Assembly (NCBI RefSeq): GCF_000002985.6
Contig: NC_003284.9
Coordinates: 7,564,001-7,628,000 of the forward strand
Length of the DNA: 64,000 nt
Source: Caenorhabditis elegans
Lineage: Eukaryota > Nematoda > Chromadorea > Rhabditida > Rhabditidae
Direction of reading: 5' to 3'
Shown here: piece after piece, positions 25,201 to 36,364 of the stretch
How positions within the stretch are numbered: position 1 is the first letter of the stretch
Layout: every line of letters begins with the position of its first letter
The notes under the pieces: model-generated
Database searches by the model: none
Seen by the model: only the letters and a program-made list of their open reading frames with translations
What the model was told of the DNA's origin: nothing
Program-made: the position numbers and the translations under genes

Positions 25201-28200
25201 GTTCATCCATTTCCGGATCATCATGCTCATCGATCGAAAAGAGCAACTGAAAATGGAGCACACGTTGTTTACAAAAGAGAAACCCTTGCTGGAGAGCCAA
25301 AAGATTTTTGCGGGCTTGACAATGTTGTCACAGAGGAATCACTCGTTGAAGACGAGAGTGCTATTTTTGAAGACGTATTTGTTACCGGACAGCGCCTTAC
25401 TCAGCAGTCTGATCTTATTGTAAGAAAAAAAATTTTTTGCATGTCTGAAATTCTAATTTTCAGGTCGAATTAGCAGTTTTTGTTGATGAGAATTTGTGGA
25501 GACATTTCAGCAGCAAACACGGTGGAATGGCTGATCGAAAACTTCAAGATTACACTTTGACTCTTCTCAACAACATTCAGATTATGTACTATCAGCCAAC
25601 TGCAAGCCCTCCACTCACTTTCCGTGTCATCCGATATGAAGTGCTTACCAGACAACCGGTAGGGATGAATGAAAAACACAACGAGTGTACTTGTTGTGAT
25701 ATGGTTGAGGGATTAAAGGAATTAGTCAATTTTTGTTTTCATGCAGGGTCTTTGAAATCAATCCCTTCCTTTTTTCAGTCGGCGCTAGCTGGATATCTTC
25801 ACAATCACGGAAACGCTCAAATGTACTTAGATCGGTTTTGCAGATATCAGAGAAATTTAGCTGTTCGTGATTGGGATCACGCTATTATGCTAACTGGGTA
25901 ATTGAAAGAGACACGGCGCAAAAGGACGTCTAATTAGCTGTGGTTGTTTGCAGTTACGACATTCATCGAGGTGCTGGATCTCGTTCAATTTCCGGAATCG
26001 CCCGACTTGATGGAATGTGTGATCCGTGGAATACGTGTACTTTGGCCGAAGGCTTGGACTTCACCTCTGCTTTTATCGGGACACACGAACTCGGCCATAG
26101 GTTTACAGTAACATAAAGAAGTTTTGAATATTTCTAATTTTAGCGTTGGTATGCGTCACGATGAACCATATTGTCAATCCAAGCATATCATGTCATCATC
26201 GCTGGGTCCTGGAAAAGTCACGTGGTCGACTTGTTCGTTGAGAGATTACCATCAGTTCCTGCAAAGACTTGAGTACGTTTTCTGCTTCATTGGCTACTGA
26301 TTTTGAAAAACCGTTTAATTTCCGCAATTGAACTAATTTCTGTCATGTGTCTGAACTGATAACATACGAATGTACTTGAAACGTAAAATAATCAAAATAG
26401 ACATATCAGGGACTGTGATTTTTTAAATTGGGAACACATAGAAGGGTCCCAAGAAGCACTAAAACTGTTTTTCATTGCAGTGGCCGCGGCAAAAACTGTC
26501 TTCGTGTGTCAAATATGCCGAACAAGTTAGAAATCTCGTCCAATGTGAAACCCGGTCAAATATATGATGCGAATCTTCAATGCGAATTGATGCATGGAAA
26601 CGGATATCAGCAGGTTGGTTGAAAAATAGAAAAATACACTTTTTCCTTCATTAATCACCTTTTCTGCATCTTCCCCCTTCCGCTCCAAACTCCCCTTGAG
26701 TGTGGTCACCGTTTTGTGAAGCAAGAAAAAAAGAATCTTCAGAGAATCGAAACGATATCTTCTTTCATTCTTTGACCGGTAACACGCAAAAATGCAACAC
26801 GTCCAAAACGATTGTAATCAGAAGGGTAGGATGTTGAGAAATAAAACTTAGATGTTCATTCAATTCTTTATTCTCGACATCTTTACTTCCGGTGAAATGC
26901 GCCGCAGCTATAGCATCTGCGCAATCACACAGAGAGAGGGGGCACTAGCAGCCTTCAAGGAAATGATACTGACACCGTATACCAAATATCGTTTTCCTCT
27001 CTTTTCCACCCTGCGCTCTTTTCCTTTTCCGCGTTGATGTCAATTTTTCCTATCTCATCTGCTTTCTTTCTTTAGTTTTCCAAATAATGTCCACTTCGAC
27101 GGTGTGAAATTTTTTGGTAAACCGGTAGAGAGGGGATGGGAGGAAAGGTGACAGTGTCCACATTGAAGAAGGGTTGAGGAAGTTGAGAAATTCATGCGTC
27201 AAAAGGAAAATGATGCAGCTTTTTCATTTCTATTCACAGGTCACACCTCGTCAAGACTCGTATGATGGAATTTGCTACATGATGTGGTGTGGACAGTCGT
27301 CGTTTGGCAGAATTATTACCTCGCATCCAGCATTGGAAGGTTAGTTGTAGACGTTCGGTAACCTGATTTGAAAACAAGGACAAGAGGGGTCGATGTGCAA
27401 TTGACCGCAACAGACATGATGGTTGGCACTAAACAAATTGAAGAAAGTGCAATGAACCCTGTTGAAAAACATCAAATTTCCAGGAGTTAAAGGATCACAA
27501 ATCAGACACCCTCTTTACAGGTACTTTCTGTGGGCCAAGCAAATGGTGTCAACTCGGAAGATGTGTGCCATGGACCGGAACGAACGAAATCCAACCAACA
27601 GTGCAACATGTTGCTCCTGTTGTCACAACCCTACCATCCAGAATTGACGGATCATGGTCTGGATGGGGAGCAACTATTTGCTCGCAATGTACATGCAATG
27701 GTATCCTCGGATCTGTCGGACTTGCTATTGCCAGAAGGTTAATACATAGTTACTGCGAACTAGATTCATTTAATTGTCTTCTGTATTTTAGAACATGCTC
27801 TGCACCTTACCCAGCTAACGGCGGTAGCGACTGCGTTGGTTCGACTTCTCGAGCAGTTCTTTGTTCTCGACAGTGCGGTCGTGCCAGCAAGTCTGTTGAC
27901 GAGGTACTTAACGGTGTTCGCGCTTTGTCTTCATACATTTTCCTTTCAGTACATTAGCGACAAGTGCATGGAACAGAAGCGTCTCAAGAACGATCGTGAA
28001 CTAACTGGAAAGGGAAGTCAACTCAACCGTTTCCCACAACGAGCCTGTAAAGTAGGTTTTTGGGGGTTTCTATTGCATTTTACTGTATTCAGTTAAATCT
28101 ATCTTGTTTCGTCACCGGTGTCATTGGACTGCCTAATATGATAAAAATGTTGATTAGGAAGGGGTAAAGAATACGAATAAGACAAAACAAAAAAACGAGA

Positions 28201-30793
28201 TACTAAAGAACAAGTACATGTCATAAATATAAGTATGAGATTGAAAACGTTCTCAAATCAGATCCGTTTACATATCAACTATACCGGTGTAAAATACGTG
28301 ACACAAATTAATTAAAAAGTCATTTGAGACAGAGGTATTTCAATAAATTATTTTTTCAGGTGTTTTGCGACGTACAACAGCATTACGGAAGTCAACGCAA
28401 TTATCGATTCTTTGGTGATAATCTTCCAGATGGAACAAGTTGTGGATATGACAGATATTGCTTGGATGGAGAATGTTTAGCTCTGAACTGCAATAATAAT
28501 GCTCTTATAAGCCGCGATCAATCATGCCCAACAGACACATGTCCAATCACTGACCAATCGTCGTCCGTCTACCGAGGACAATGGGGTACTTGGAGCCTTT
28601 GGACCAGCTGTACTGCTACCTGTGGAGGAGGTTATAGAAAACGGTTTGAAAATTTTCTTAGTTAGCGATTTTATTAAATTGGAAATTTTTAGAAACCGTG
28701 CATGCTCCATCACCGGTCAGTGCGAAGGAAATGAAGACGAAACCGAAGTCTGCTCTTCCGAATCATGCCCGTCTGTTCTTCGTGTCGGAAACGAATGGAG
28801 TACCTGGACCGAATGGAACCACTGCTCGGTGTCGTGCGGTCGCGGTTCTCAAGCTAGATACCGCAAGTGTCTCAGTCCGCACCGAACGTTGGCATTCGAT
28901 TGCCCCGGTGAGAACAAAGTCACCAACGAGCTTCGCATCACATTCTTCAAAGGTTTACTAACATTTTTAATACACACTCCTTGGTTTTCACTGGTGAAGA
29001 AAAAAGAAAATGAGAGAAGATATCCTTCGTAATGTCGTTTTCCTCCTCGCTTCCGCCACAAATACTTTTTAGTTTTTCTTGTTTTCATCTTTTGAACGTT
29101 ACACTTTTCTAAAACATAATAACCCTTGATGTTATCTGTGTCTGTTTCAATTTTTAATTTCAGCACGTTCTTATATTATGTGTTCTGTACGATGTAATAA
29201 AATAAAACGTAATACTATTTCAGAGAAAAATATTGAAGTCCGGTCATGTGACAATGGTCCCTGTAACGCTATTGGTGTCTGGGGAACATGGGGAGGTTGG
29301 AGCACTTGCTCAACATCTTGTGGACCTGGTACTCTCGTCAGACAACGAACTTGCAATAGAGTAATTCAATTGATTCGATTTCGTTTTTTTTTCTACACTA
29401 TAATTTTTCCAGGAGCCATGTGATGGGTCAGCTCACGAACGTAGATCTTGCAACGTAGCAACATGTCAAAACGATGGAATTTGGTCGCTATGGAATGAAT
29501 GGTCTGACTGCAGCAGAGTTTGCGGAAAAGGACTCAGAAGTAGAAGCAGGTCATGTTTTGGAAGTGGATGTATGGGTGCAAGTTCTGAACAACAATTCTG
29601 CAACGAACAAGCATGTGCTTCGTCAAGTGCAAACGATTGGGGTACCTGGTCGGGATGGTCGCAGTGCTCAGTGAGTTGCGGTGCAGGAGTGAAGAGGAGG
29701 ACGAGGACGTGTCGCACTGGAAATTGTCCTGGAAATTACAAAGAATCAGCGATTTGCAACGATCGAGATTGTGAAAACAAAAATGCTGCATGGGGAGGTA
29801 ATATTTTATCTTGATTTCAAATGTTGAATTTCAAACAATTCAGATAATGAGATCACAATTTAACCTAGTTACTATTTGCAATTAACATACTAATTTTCAT
29901 CGTAAGTTGACAGTCATAAATCCTTATTTGTTCCCTATTTTCCTTCCCACCTTGTCCAGACATCCTTATCTTCAGTTATTGTAAATATGTTGAGAATCCT
30001 TTTTTAAACCATATAATATCACTGACCAAACGTTTGCAAACGGTGTTTTGATCTAAGTGTTGTCAGTTTCAATCACTTCCCGCCACTTTCTTCTTTATGA
30101 GCGGCAGATTCGTTTCTTTTGCATCAAATCAAAAGAAATGAGAATTATGATGATCTGATCCAAATTGACTTGATACCCAAACCATAGCGAACCATTGACT
30201 TGTTCATTTTCTTGATTAGTATCTTCTGTAAAACCGAAAAAGTCGCAAAACCTGCGAAACGACGTACTGTAGATTTATAGTCGTTCTGTTAAAAAGACTT
30301 CAATCATGGTGAGAGATTGCGGCAGAAACGTGGGACGACCTAACCTAGAATCTCATTATTTTTCGGAATTCGCGGGAATAACCTCTGGTGTGGGGGTGGG
30401 TCACGTGAATATTGAAGGATCAGGAAGGATGCAACTTGTAAATGATAGAGAAACGGGAACACACCCAAACAAAAAGTGTCCGATGCGTACATTGAAACAT
30501 ATTTTTAAAAAATTGTTGGGGTCAGGCAAACTTGATCAAATACAAATTATACAAAACGCTCATGGTGTAATACGTTCCTCCTTATGTTATTCCACGATGT
30601 ACACATAAAACCGAAAAAAAACATAATATTTATTTTTTCAGGATGGGGATACTGGTCATCGTGTAGTGAAACATGTGGCGACGGTGTTCGTAAACGTGTA
30701 AGAAAGTGCTATGGAAGTGGTAACTGCGACGGTCAACAATACGAAAAGCAATACTGTAATTTGCGTGTTTGCGACTTCCGAAGAAAGTTTTAA
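22209..30793 (+). CDS. adt-2: ADAMTS-family secreted metalloprotease
   Basis: Nineteen coding exons: 22209-22247, 24662-24737, 24786-24859, 24905-25096, 25165-25419, 25464-25658, 25779-25897, 25954-26100, 26144-26272, 26481-26613, 27240-27339, 27521-27737, 27792-27903, 27950-28051, 28360-28643, 28693-28907, 29224-29360, 29413-29797 and 30642-30793. They give 1020 residues. The signal peptide [12 protein letters not shown] is the whole first exon. The prodomain ends at a furin site RSKR (150-153). The reprolysin domain has HELGHSVGMRHD (361-372) and a Met-turn at Met382. A disintegrin-like region ([10 protein letters not shown] from 487), a thrombospondin repeat from Trp532, a Cys-rich module (631-691) and six more thrombospondin repeats from Trp705 follow. 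No long spacer or PLAC domain is seen. ADT-2 is reported to affect body size, cuticle collagen and TGF-beta signalling. The 2.4 kb first intron likely holds control elements. Confidence 0.93.
24443..24465. repeat. (AT)n microsatellite in adt-2 intron 1
   Basis: An uninterrupted alternating AT run about 200 bases upstream of the second coding exon. Confidence 0.8.
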
Positions 30794-31218
30794 AATCGAA
30801 AGGGAAACAAATTATACGATCTTTTCCAAAAGTCTGATCGAATAATTTTAATAACACGTTTCTTGTCTTCTCCTCTTTAATGTTGTATTTATTGTCTTTT
30901 TTCTCACTCTCTCTCACACTCTTTGCTCTTTTCACTGGCTCAACCCATCTATCACCTTTCCATGTAAATACAACATCCTTCATTTGTCGTTGCTCATTTG
31001 CTTTGTCTCCTCTTCCTGAACCTGATCCCTTTTAGTTATCTATGTCACGTTACTTGCAATCGGTACTTTTCATCATTCCTTCCAATCATCATCATCGTTT
31101 TATTTTTTTTTTGCTGTTTCTTTTCACTTATTTTTTGTCGAGATATAGGTATTGTTCCCTGAGTGTTCTACTTGTTAGACCATCACTGGTCGCCTCATAA
31201 CTACGGGTTTTGAAATTT

Positions 31219-31224
31219 AATAAA
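31219..31224 (+). terminator. Candidate adt-2 polyadenylation signal
   Basis: The first exact AATAAA I see after the adt-2 stop, 426 bases downstream. It implies a fairly long 3' UTR, unless a variant signal nearer the stop is used. Confidence 0.45.
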
Positions 31225-32339
31225 AGTATTTTCATCTGAAAATTTTAAAATTATAGAACTGAGATTTCACATAGAACATTGTCACACCATTGAGTTTTTT
31301 CTTTAGATATATTGACACGAATTGATTTTCTCAATACGTATATTTGTATTTTGTAACGTTATCCGTTTCTCTGTGTTGCAACAGTCTATGTGATAATGAA
31401 TTAATTCGAATGATAATCTGAATTGTTGCTGTTCATTGTATGATCGTTTGAATGGAAAGCAAAGGCACACTGTAAACTTAATTTCAAAAATATTTTCAAT
31501 GGTTCAACTATGATTAACTACATATAAAAACTCTTGAATTTTCCATGATAAAATACGTTGGGATTAGTGCTTCAGTATTGTGTGAGTGAACGAGACGCAG
31601 ACGATATAAGAAATACGAAGTTGATTGTTCTTTCGCGGTACTCGATCTCTGTCCGCTGTTCTTTCTAAAACGGAGCAAACGCATAATTAGGGTTTCCAAA
31701 ATTGCGCGAATTTAGTACCCAAAAGAAAAGTGAGAGCAAAATTTTTTTATCATGCGATAATGAAAAGTTGAAAAAGTTGACAAGCGTATGTGTGGGTTGG
31801 CGCAATCTATGTAGATTGAATAGAGGAGAGAAAACATTCTGACTCCTCGTGAAGACTGTAGTTACAAAATATCAAAAATTCCTCGTTCTCGGCAGTTTTT
31901 GTTCAACAGGCAAGATGTTACTTTTTATTAAAAAATAATGAGACAGTGTTTCTATGTTGTTTTGTGAAAAATCTATGTGAACGTGCATTTTCCTACATCC
32001 AATCTTACTAATAGTTTAGACCACAGTATGTACGATGCTTCTGTTGGAAGATAGTGTTTTCATTTTTTCAATGATATGGAAAGCACGAAGAATATCAAGT
32101 ATATTATATTGAAAATTGTTTATGTGTTTGCATGAAATCAATCAAAAATTGCCCCCCGTCCGAAGATAAGAGGGAACAACAGTTTTTATTACTTTCGTTT
32201 CCAACGGAAATGCCCTACTTTTGCGGTCGTATAATATAACAATAGGCGTCGTGACAGTTTTATGAAGACATACTATCAGTCGATCACATGAGGTTGCGTG
32301 ATATTGTGATTTTCAATTTTTGTTTTCATATCTATATCA

Positions 32340-32549
32340 GGTACTTTTCATTTTCTACCCCGCATTTTTAAAAGAATATTCAAAACATTGAATTATTCGA
32401 ATTCAATTCTCACGTGAATGTTCATTTTAATATTATTTTCATTTTTAGGCTTAGAAAACAAAATTACTAAGCCTAAAATACACATAAAGTTCACGTTTTT
32501 ATTAAAGAAAATGTGCAGAAAAAATGCGGGGTAGAAAAGGAAAAATACC
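32340..32549. repeat. 210-bp palindromic MITE-like element
   Basis: Terminal inverted repeats contain TTTTCTACCCCGCATTTTT (from 32351) and its complement near 32519-32537. Outer bases continue the symmetry as GGTA...TACC. A second, inner inverted pair (TTTTTAGGCTTAG / CTAAGCCTAAAA) sits near the centre, so the whole element can fold into one long imperfect hairpin. No coding capacity. Confidence 0.65.
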
Positions 32550-32957
32550 CTATTAATATCACACACATTTATCATTATTTTTCGCTACTTTCAACAGGCA
32601 TTAATTTTCATTTTAAATATTGCGTATTGCCTGCGAACGTTTGTTAAAACATGCTCTGGCCTATCTGACTAGTTTACAAATTTTTTAACGATGTGGTTCC
32701 ATTTTGAAAACCTGTTATAATCAAACTGTTCAATCTCATCTCTACACTTCCTGTGATATTCCTATTCAATTTCCATGGTCCAGAAATGACCTTGAAAAGA
32801 CCGGCGTCGACAAAACGGTTTCTTGAAAACAGTAGCCTTTCTTTGTGAGAAGATCTGAAGACAGAAGTCAGATCTCATTGAACACTTATCTTCGCGATGA
32901 TGTTAACAAAACATTATTTCTTGCAGCATCCGTGTCTATTAGCCAGTAACGTGAACG

Positions 32958-35781
32958 ATGACAATCAAATGGGAAGTGGAAGTTGAAAAGCGACTCCTTG
33001 AGTACATGAGCCACTCGTCCACTACGGGAAATGAAGGTTCAACAATTAGAATCGTCTTCATAATTTTAGAGAATTTTTAGCTGCATTTGCTGATGTTGTT
33101 GCAAAAGATCTTGAAGAGAACGGATGGACAGTGTATAAACAGAGCATTCCCAATTCAGACCGGTACAACATTTATGCAACATTTCGGAATTCTGACCCAA
33201 AACGTGAGATTTAAAACTACTGGTTATTAGATATATTGCTGGATGGGAGAAATATTGGGTATTTTTGGAAACCACTCTTAGTTCTAAAATGAAAAAAGAC
33301 CAAATATCATAGCATACCTTTAAAAAAAGCCCATTAATGTGATTTACAGTTTAAATATAACTCAGTTTTCTCCTATTACAACTTTTAAAGTCGACCAAAA
33401 AAAGTGTATCTTTTACGAGTTTTGATTAACTCCGACTACATTTGGATTGAACCTGTATTAACGCTCAAAAACATCAGAAAAATCTTACAATTTTTGGAGT
33501 TTTTATACTTTATGATATTTGATAAAAATAAACAGGAGAGAATACAAAATTTACACTGCCAAAACATAATTAATAAGACTGATTTAGAATTTTTAGAAAA
33601 ATTTAATAATTTTTCAACAAGAATTAGATTTTTTTTCGCATCAATCGAACAGTTTACCATATTTTTGTACTAACTTTCGGTTAAAAAAAATTAATAGTCA
33701 TTTCAATAATCATAAGTGTTTTTGTACGGTTGCCAATAATAGTTTCCGGCTCAGATGTAGATGCCGTAGTTTCAATCTTCCCGATTTTCCGTTTTTTTTT
33801 TCTGAAAAGCGAGACGCTTCAGTTTTTTTTTGATCATGTTCTATCTATCCTTTGACATATCACTTTTAGTTCAATGTAGGACTTTCAATTCAGTCAACCC
33901 ATTTTTTGCCAAAAAAAACATAACGATCAAAAATGTTTTGTTGCTTTTTCTAATGAAAAAAAAAACACTCTGTTAACTAAGTATGCACTTGAAAATAAAC
34001 ACAATCAAAAACTCTTATTCATTTCAGATGTCAAAGTGCTACTAAACACTCACTTGGACACAGTTCCTCCGTACTTTCCACCAACCCAGGACGAACAGAA
34101 CATTTATGGAAACGGGTCGAACGATGCTAAAGGTTTTATTCAGACGCTTCACTTTTTTTCTTGTGTCTTACCGGAAATGACCTTCGGTCACTTGATTCTT
34201 GTTCCCAAGTGTTCTGCAATGTTGCGAGAAAAACTGTTTTAATACCCCTCAATAGCAGCGTGCATCCAATCGTATAACAGTAGATGACACCTGTTTTACG
34301 CGAGTGAACTTTGTTCAATTCATTTTATTTGGCGGTAGACATACACACTTGGACAAAAGTTTTGCAGAGATGTCCAAAATTTTCGCGATTGTCCATTACC
34401 GTCGGTATAAGTGAGATTGATCATAGCATGAAAAACCTTTTCCAAAAGGGGATAATTACCAAAACAACACGACCCTTGTACTTTGAAAGATTGAAAAAAA
34501 TCCCTGCAAATTGAGGGAAAAAGTGACAAGACAAAGCTGTTACAGGACAATTGGCTGCGATGGTCACGGCTGCCACTATTATTTCAAAGACAGATGAGGA
34601 TGTGGCAAGGGCATTGGGATTACTTTTTGTGGTTGGCGAAGAATTCGACCATATTGGAATGATTGTAAGGGGTTTGCTAGTAACTCTAGGTTTAAGATAA
34701 AATTCCAGGAAGCAAACAAGTTAGAAATCCTACCTGAATATCTTTTGGTTGGTGAGCCAACGGAGTTGAAGTTCGGGACAATTCAAAAGGGAGCTCTGAA
34801 AGTGAGCAGTAATTTATGTTAAATTATATTTGCTTTTTTAATTTGTTATAAAAAATTATAGACATTAAGTCACACAACCACATGTTGCTTCTATTTTCTA
34901 CCGTATCTGTTTCAAAATTTAATTTAAGTTAGATTCCGAATATGTTTTTTTAAGGATTAGAAATAACTAGTTTTTTTTCTCAAAAAATTACGACTTACTA
35001 AAAAATCTTCCAGATCATTCTTTGCCTTGAGACATCCTAGCGCATGAAAAATATGCCAAAACGATTGATACTGGGGAATCTAACATTGTAAATTTTATCT
35101 TTTTTTGTATTAAATGATATCCTAGAATATCTAATTGACCATTCGCCATGAACTTAGCACTATGCGCAAAATAATTTTCATCGTACCATGCTCAGGTGAA
35201 ATTGACCGTCACTGGCCAAGCAGGACATTCGGGCTACCCTAACTCCGGTTCAAGTGCTATTCACAAAATGATAGAAGTTCTTCATGATGTGCAACTTGCT
35301 AAATGGCCATGCGACGCAACCAACGGAGCTACCACGTATAACATTGGGAAAATCTCTGGTGGTCAAGCTTTGAACGCATGGGCGGCAAACTGTGAAGCAG
35401 ACATTTTCTTCCGTGTAGTAACTTCTGTGAAGGATATTCAAAATCAGCTTTTAGCATTGGTCAATGGTAATGAAATCAGATCTGGAAAATCATTTTTCAT
35501 GTTTTTCAATTTCAGGTCGTGCAGAAGTGAGCCTGCTCAGCTTTAATGACCCAGTTATTCTCGACGTTCCTCCAATTGAAGCAGAGCTAGACCACGTTTC
35601 ATTTAACACAGATATTGCATACTTTGACGCAAGAGATAAGGTGAAAGCGAAGTATCTTTTTGGTGGTGGCTCAATCAAAAATGCTCACTCCAAAAACGAA
35701 TTCATCCCAAAGGATGAGCTTCATAAGTGCACCGCAACTCTTGTCAAACTAGTGAATCATTTGTATTTGGAACATTATTAA
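32958..35781 (+). CDS. M20-family metallohydrolase (ArgE/DapE/ACY1-like)
   Basis: Seven exons: 32958-33036, 33081-33203, 34028-34132, 34546-34664, 34709-34801, 35196-35466 and 35516-35781, giving 351 residues. The two-zinc site of the M20 family is complete: His76 and Asp78 in NTHLDTVPP, bridging Asp100 in GNGSNDAKG, the catalytic pair Glu134-Glu135 in VVGEEFDHIG, Glu158 in LVGEPTELK and His321 near the end. The dimerisation/lid insert begins near VKLTVTGQAGHSGYPNSG. Relatives remove acyl groups from amino acids (acetylornithine deacetylase, aminoacylase-1). STTGNEGAFADVV and the compact length look closest to ArgE-like enzymes, but the substrate cannot be read from sequence. No signal peptide is seen, so it is probably cytosolic. 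AATAAA at 35804-35809 is a good polyadenylation signal. Introns 33204-34027 and 34133-34545 are long for this gene and AT-rich. Confidence 0.88.
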
Positions 35782-35803
35782 CTTTCGGATATGTTTGCAG
35801 AAG

Positions 35804-35809
35804 AATAAA
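35804..35809 (+). terminator. Polyadenylation signal of the M20 hydrolase gene
   Basis: An exact AATAAA 22 bases after the TAA stop. Confidence 0.7.
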
Positions 35810-36364
35810 TGTAGTTTTTCATTCAATGGATGTTATTCTTGTTAGATAATTTTAATTAAAATCGCGAAAAAAATTGAAAAAAAAGAACAAGAAAAGAGAA
35901 AATAGCAAAGTGATAAAATATTCAAAAAACATATAGAAAAGATGAAAACCCTATAAGATCACAATTGGAAATGAGAAAGCTGGAAAAAGAAAGGATACTG
36001 TTATCTGATCAACTTTGAAGGAGATTCTTTTTAGGCTAAAATTCACAATCATCAGAGAAAAAAAAACTGAAACGGAAAAAGTCTAAAGAACAATTTAGGG
36101 AAATTTTTAAATATCAGAAACATAAATCACCAACGTTTTTTGAAAGATTTTTAAGTGGACAGTTCCTACTATAAACAGCGATACGACAGTAGATAGTAAA
36201 GTTCAAAATTTTACGACTGAACGGTGGAACCAACTTGGCTAAAATTAAAACACAAAAACGTTCTAAAGATTAAATAACGGTAAGCAAAAAAAACCTGATA
36301 TCAAAAGTGGCATACCCAGTAGAACGGGGGGAATTTGTTTGAAAGTGGGAACTCGGAAACAAAA
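35810..36364. other. Short spacer between convergent M20 and TWK genes
   Basis: AT-rich 3' sequence holding both 3' UTRs; no gene seen. No exact AATAAA was recognised on the minus strand for the channel gene. Confidence 0.4.

Larger units (their letters stand above)
30794..32957. other. Intergenic region, adt-2 to the M20 hydrolase gene
   Basis: It contains the adt-2 3' UTR, a pyrimidine-rich tract near 30.87-31.13 kb, the palindromic element at 32340-32549, and a trans-splice-type acceptor TTGCAG ending at 32926, 31 bases before the next ATG. No further gene was identified. Confidence 0.5.

Noticed and set aside
27462-27520. Extra exon [12 protein letters not shown] before the adt-2 disintegrin exon
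   Set aside because: An acceptor exists at about 27482, but reading on puts the next exon in the wrong frame; the CTTTACAG acceptor at 27520 gives [10 protein letters not shown].
31155-31205. TCCCTGAG, identical to the lin-4/mir-237 seed
   Set aside because: The flanking sequence forms only a weak stem with a large bulge, so a microRNA precursor is not supported. Being sense rather than complementary, it is not a target site either.
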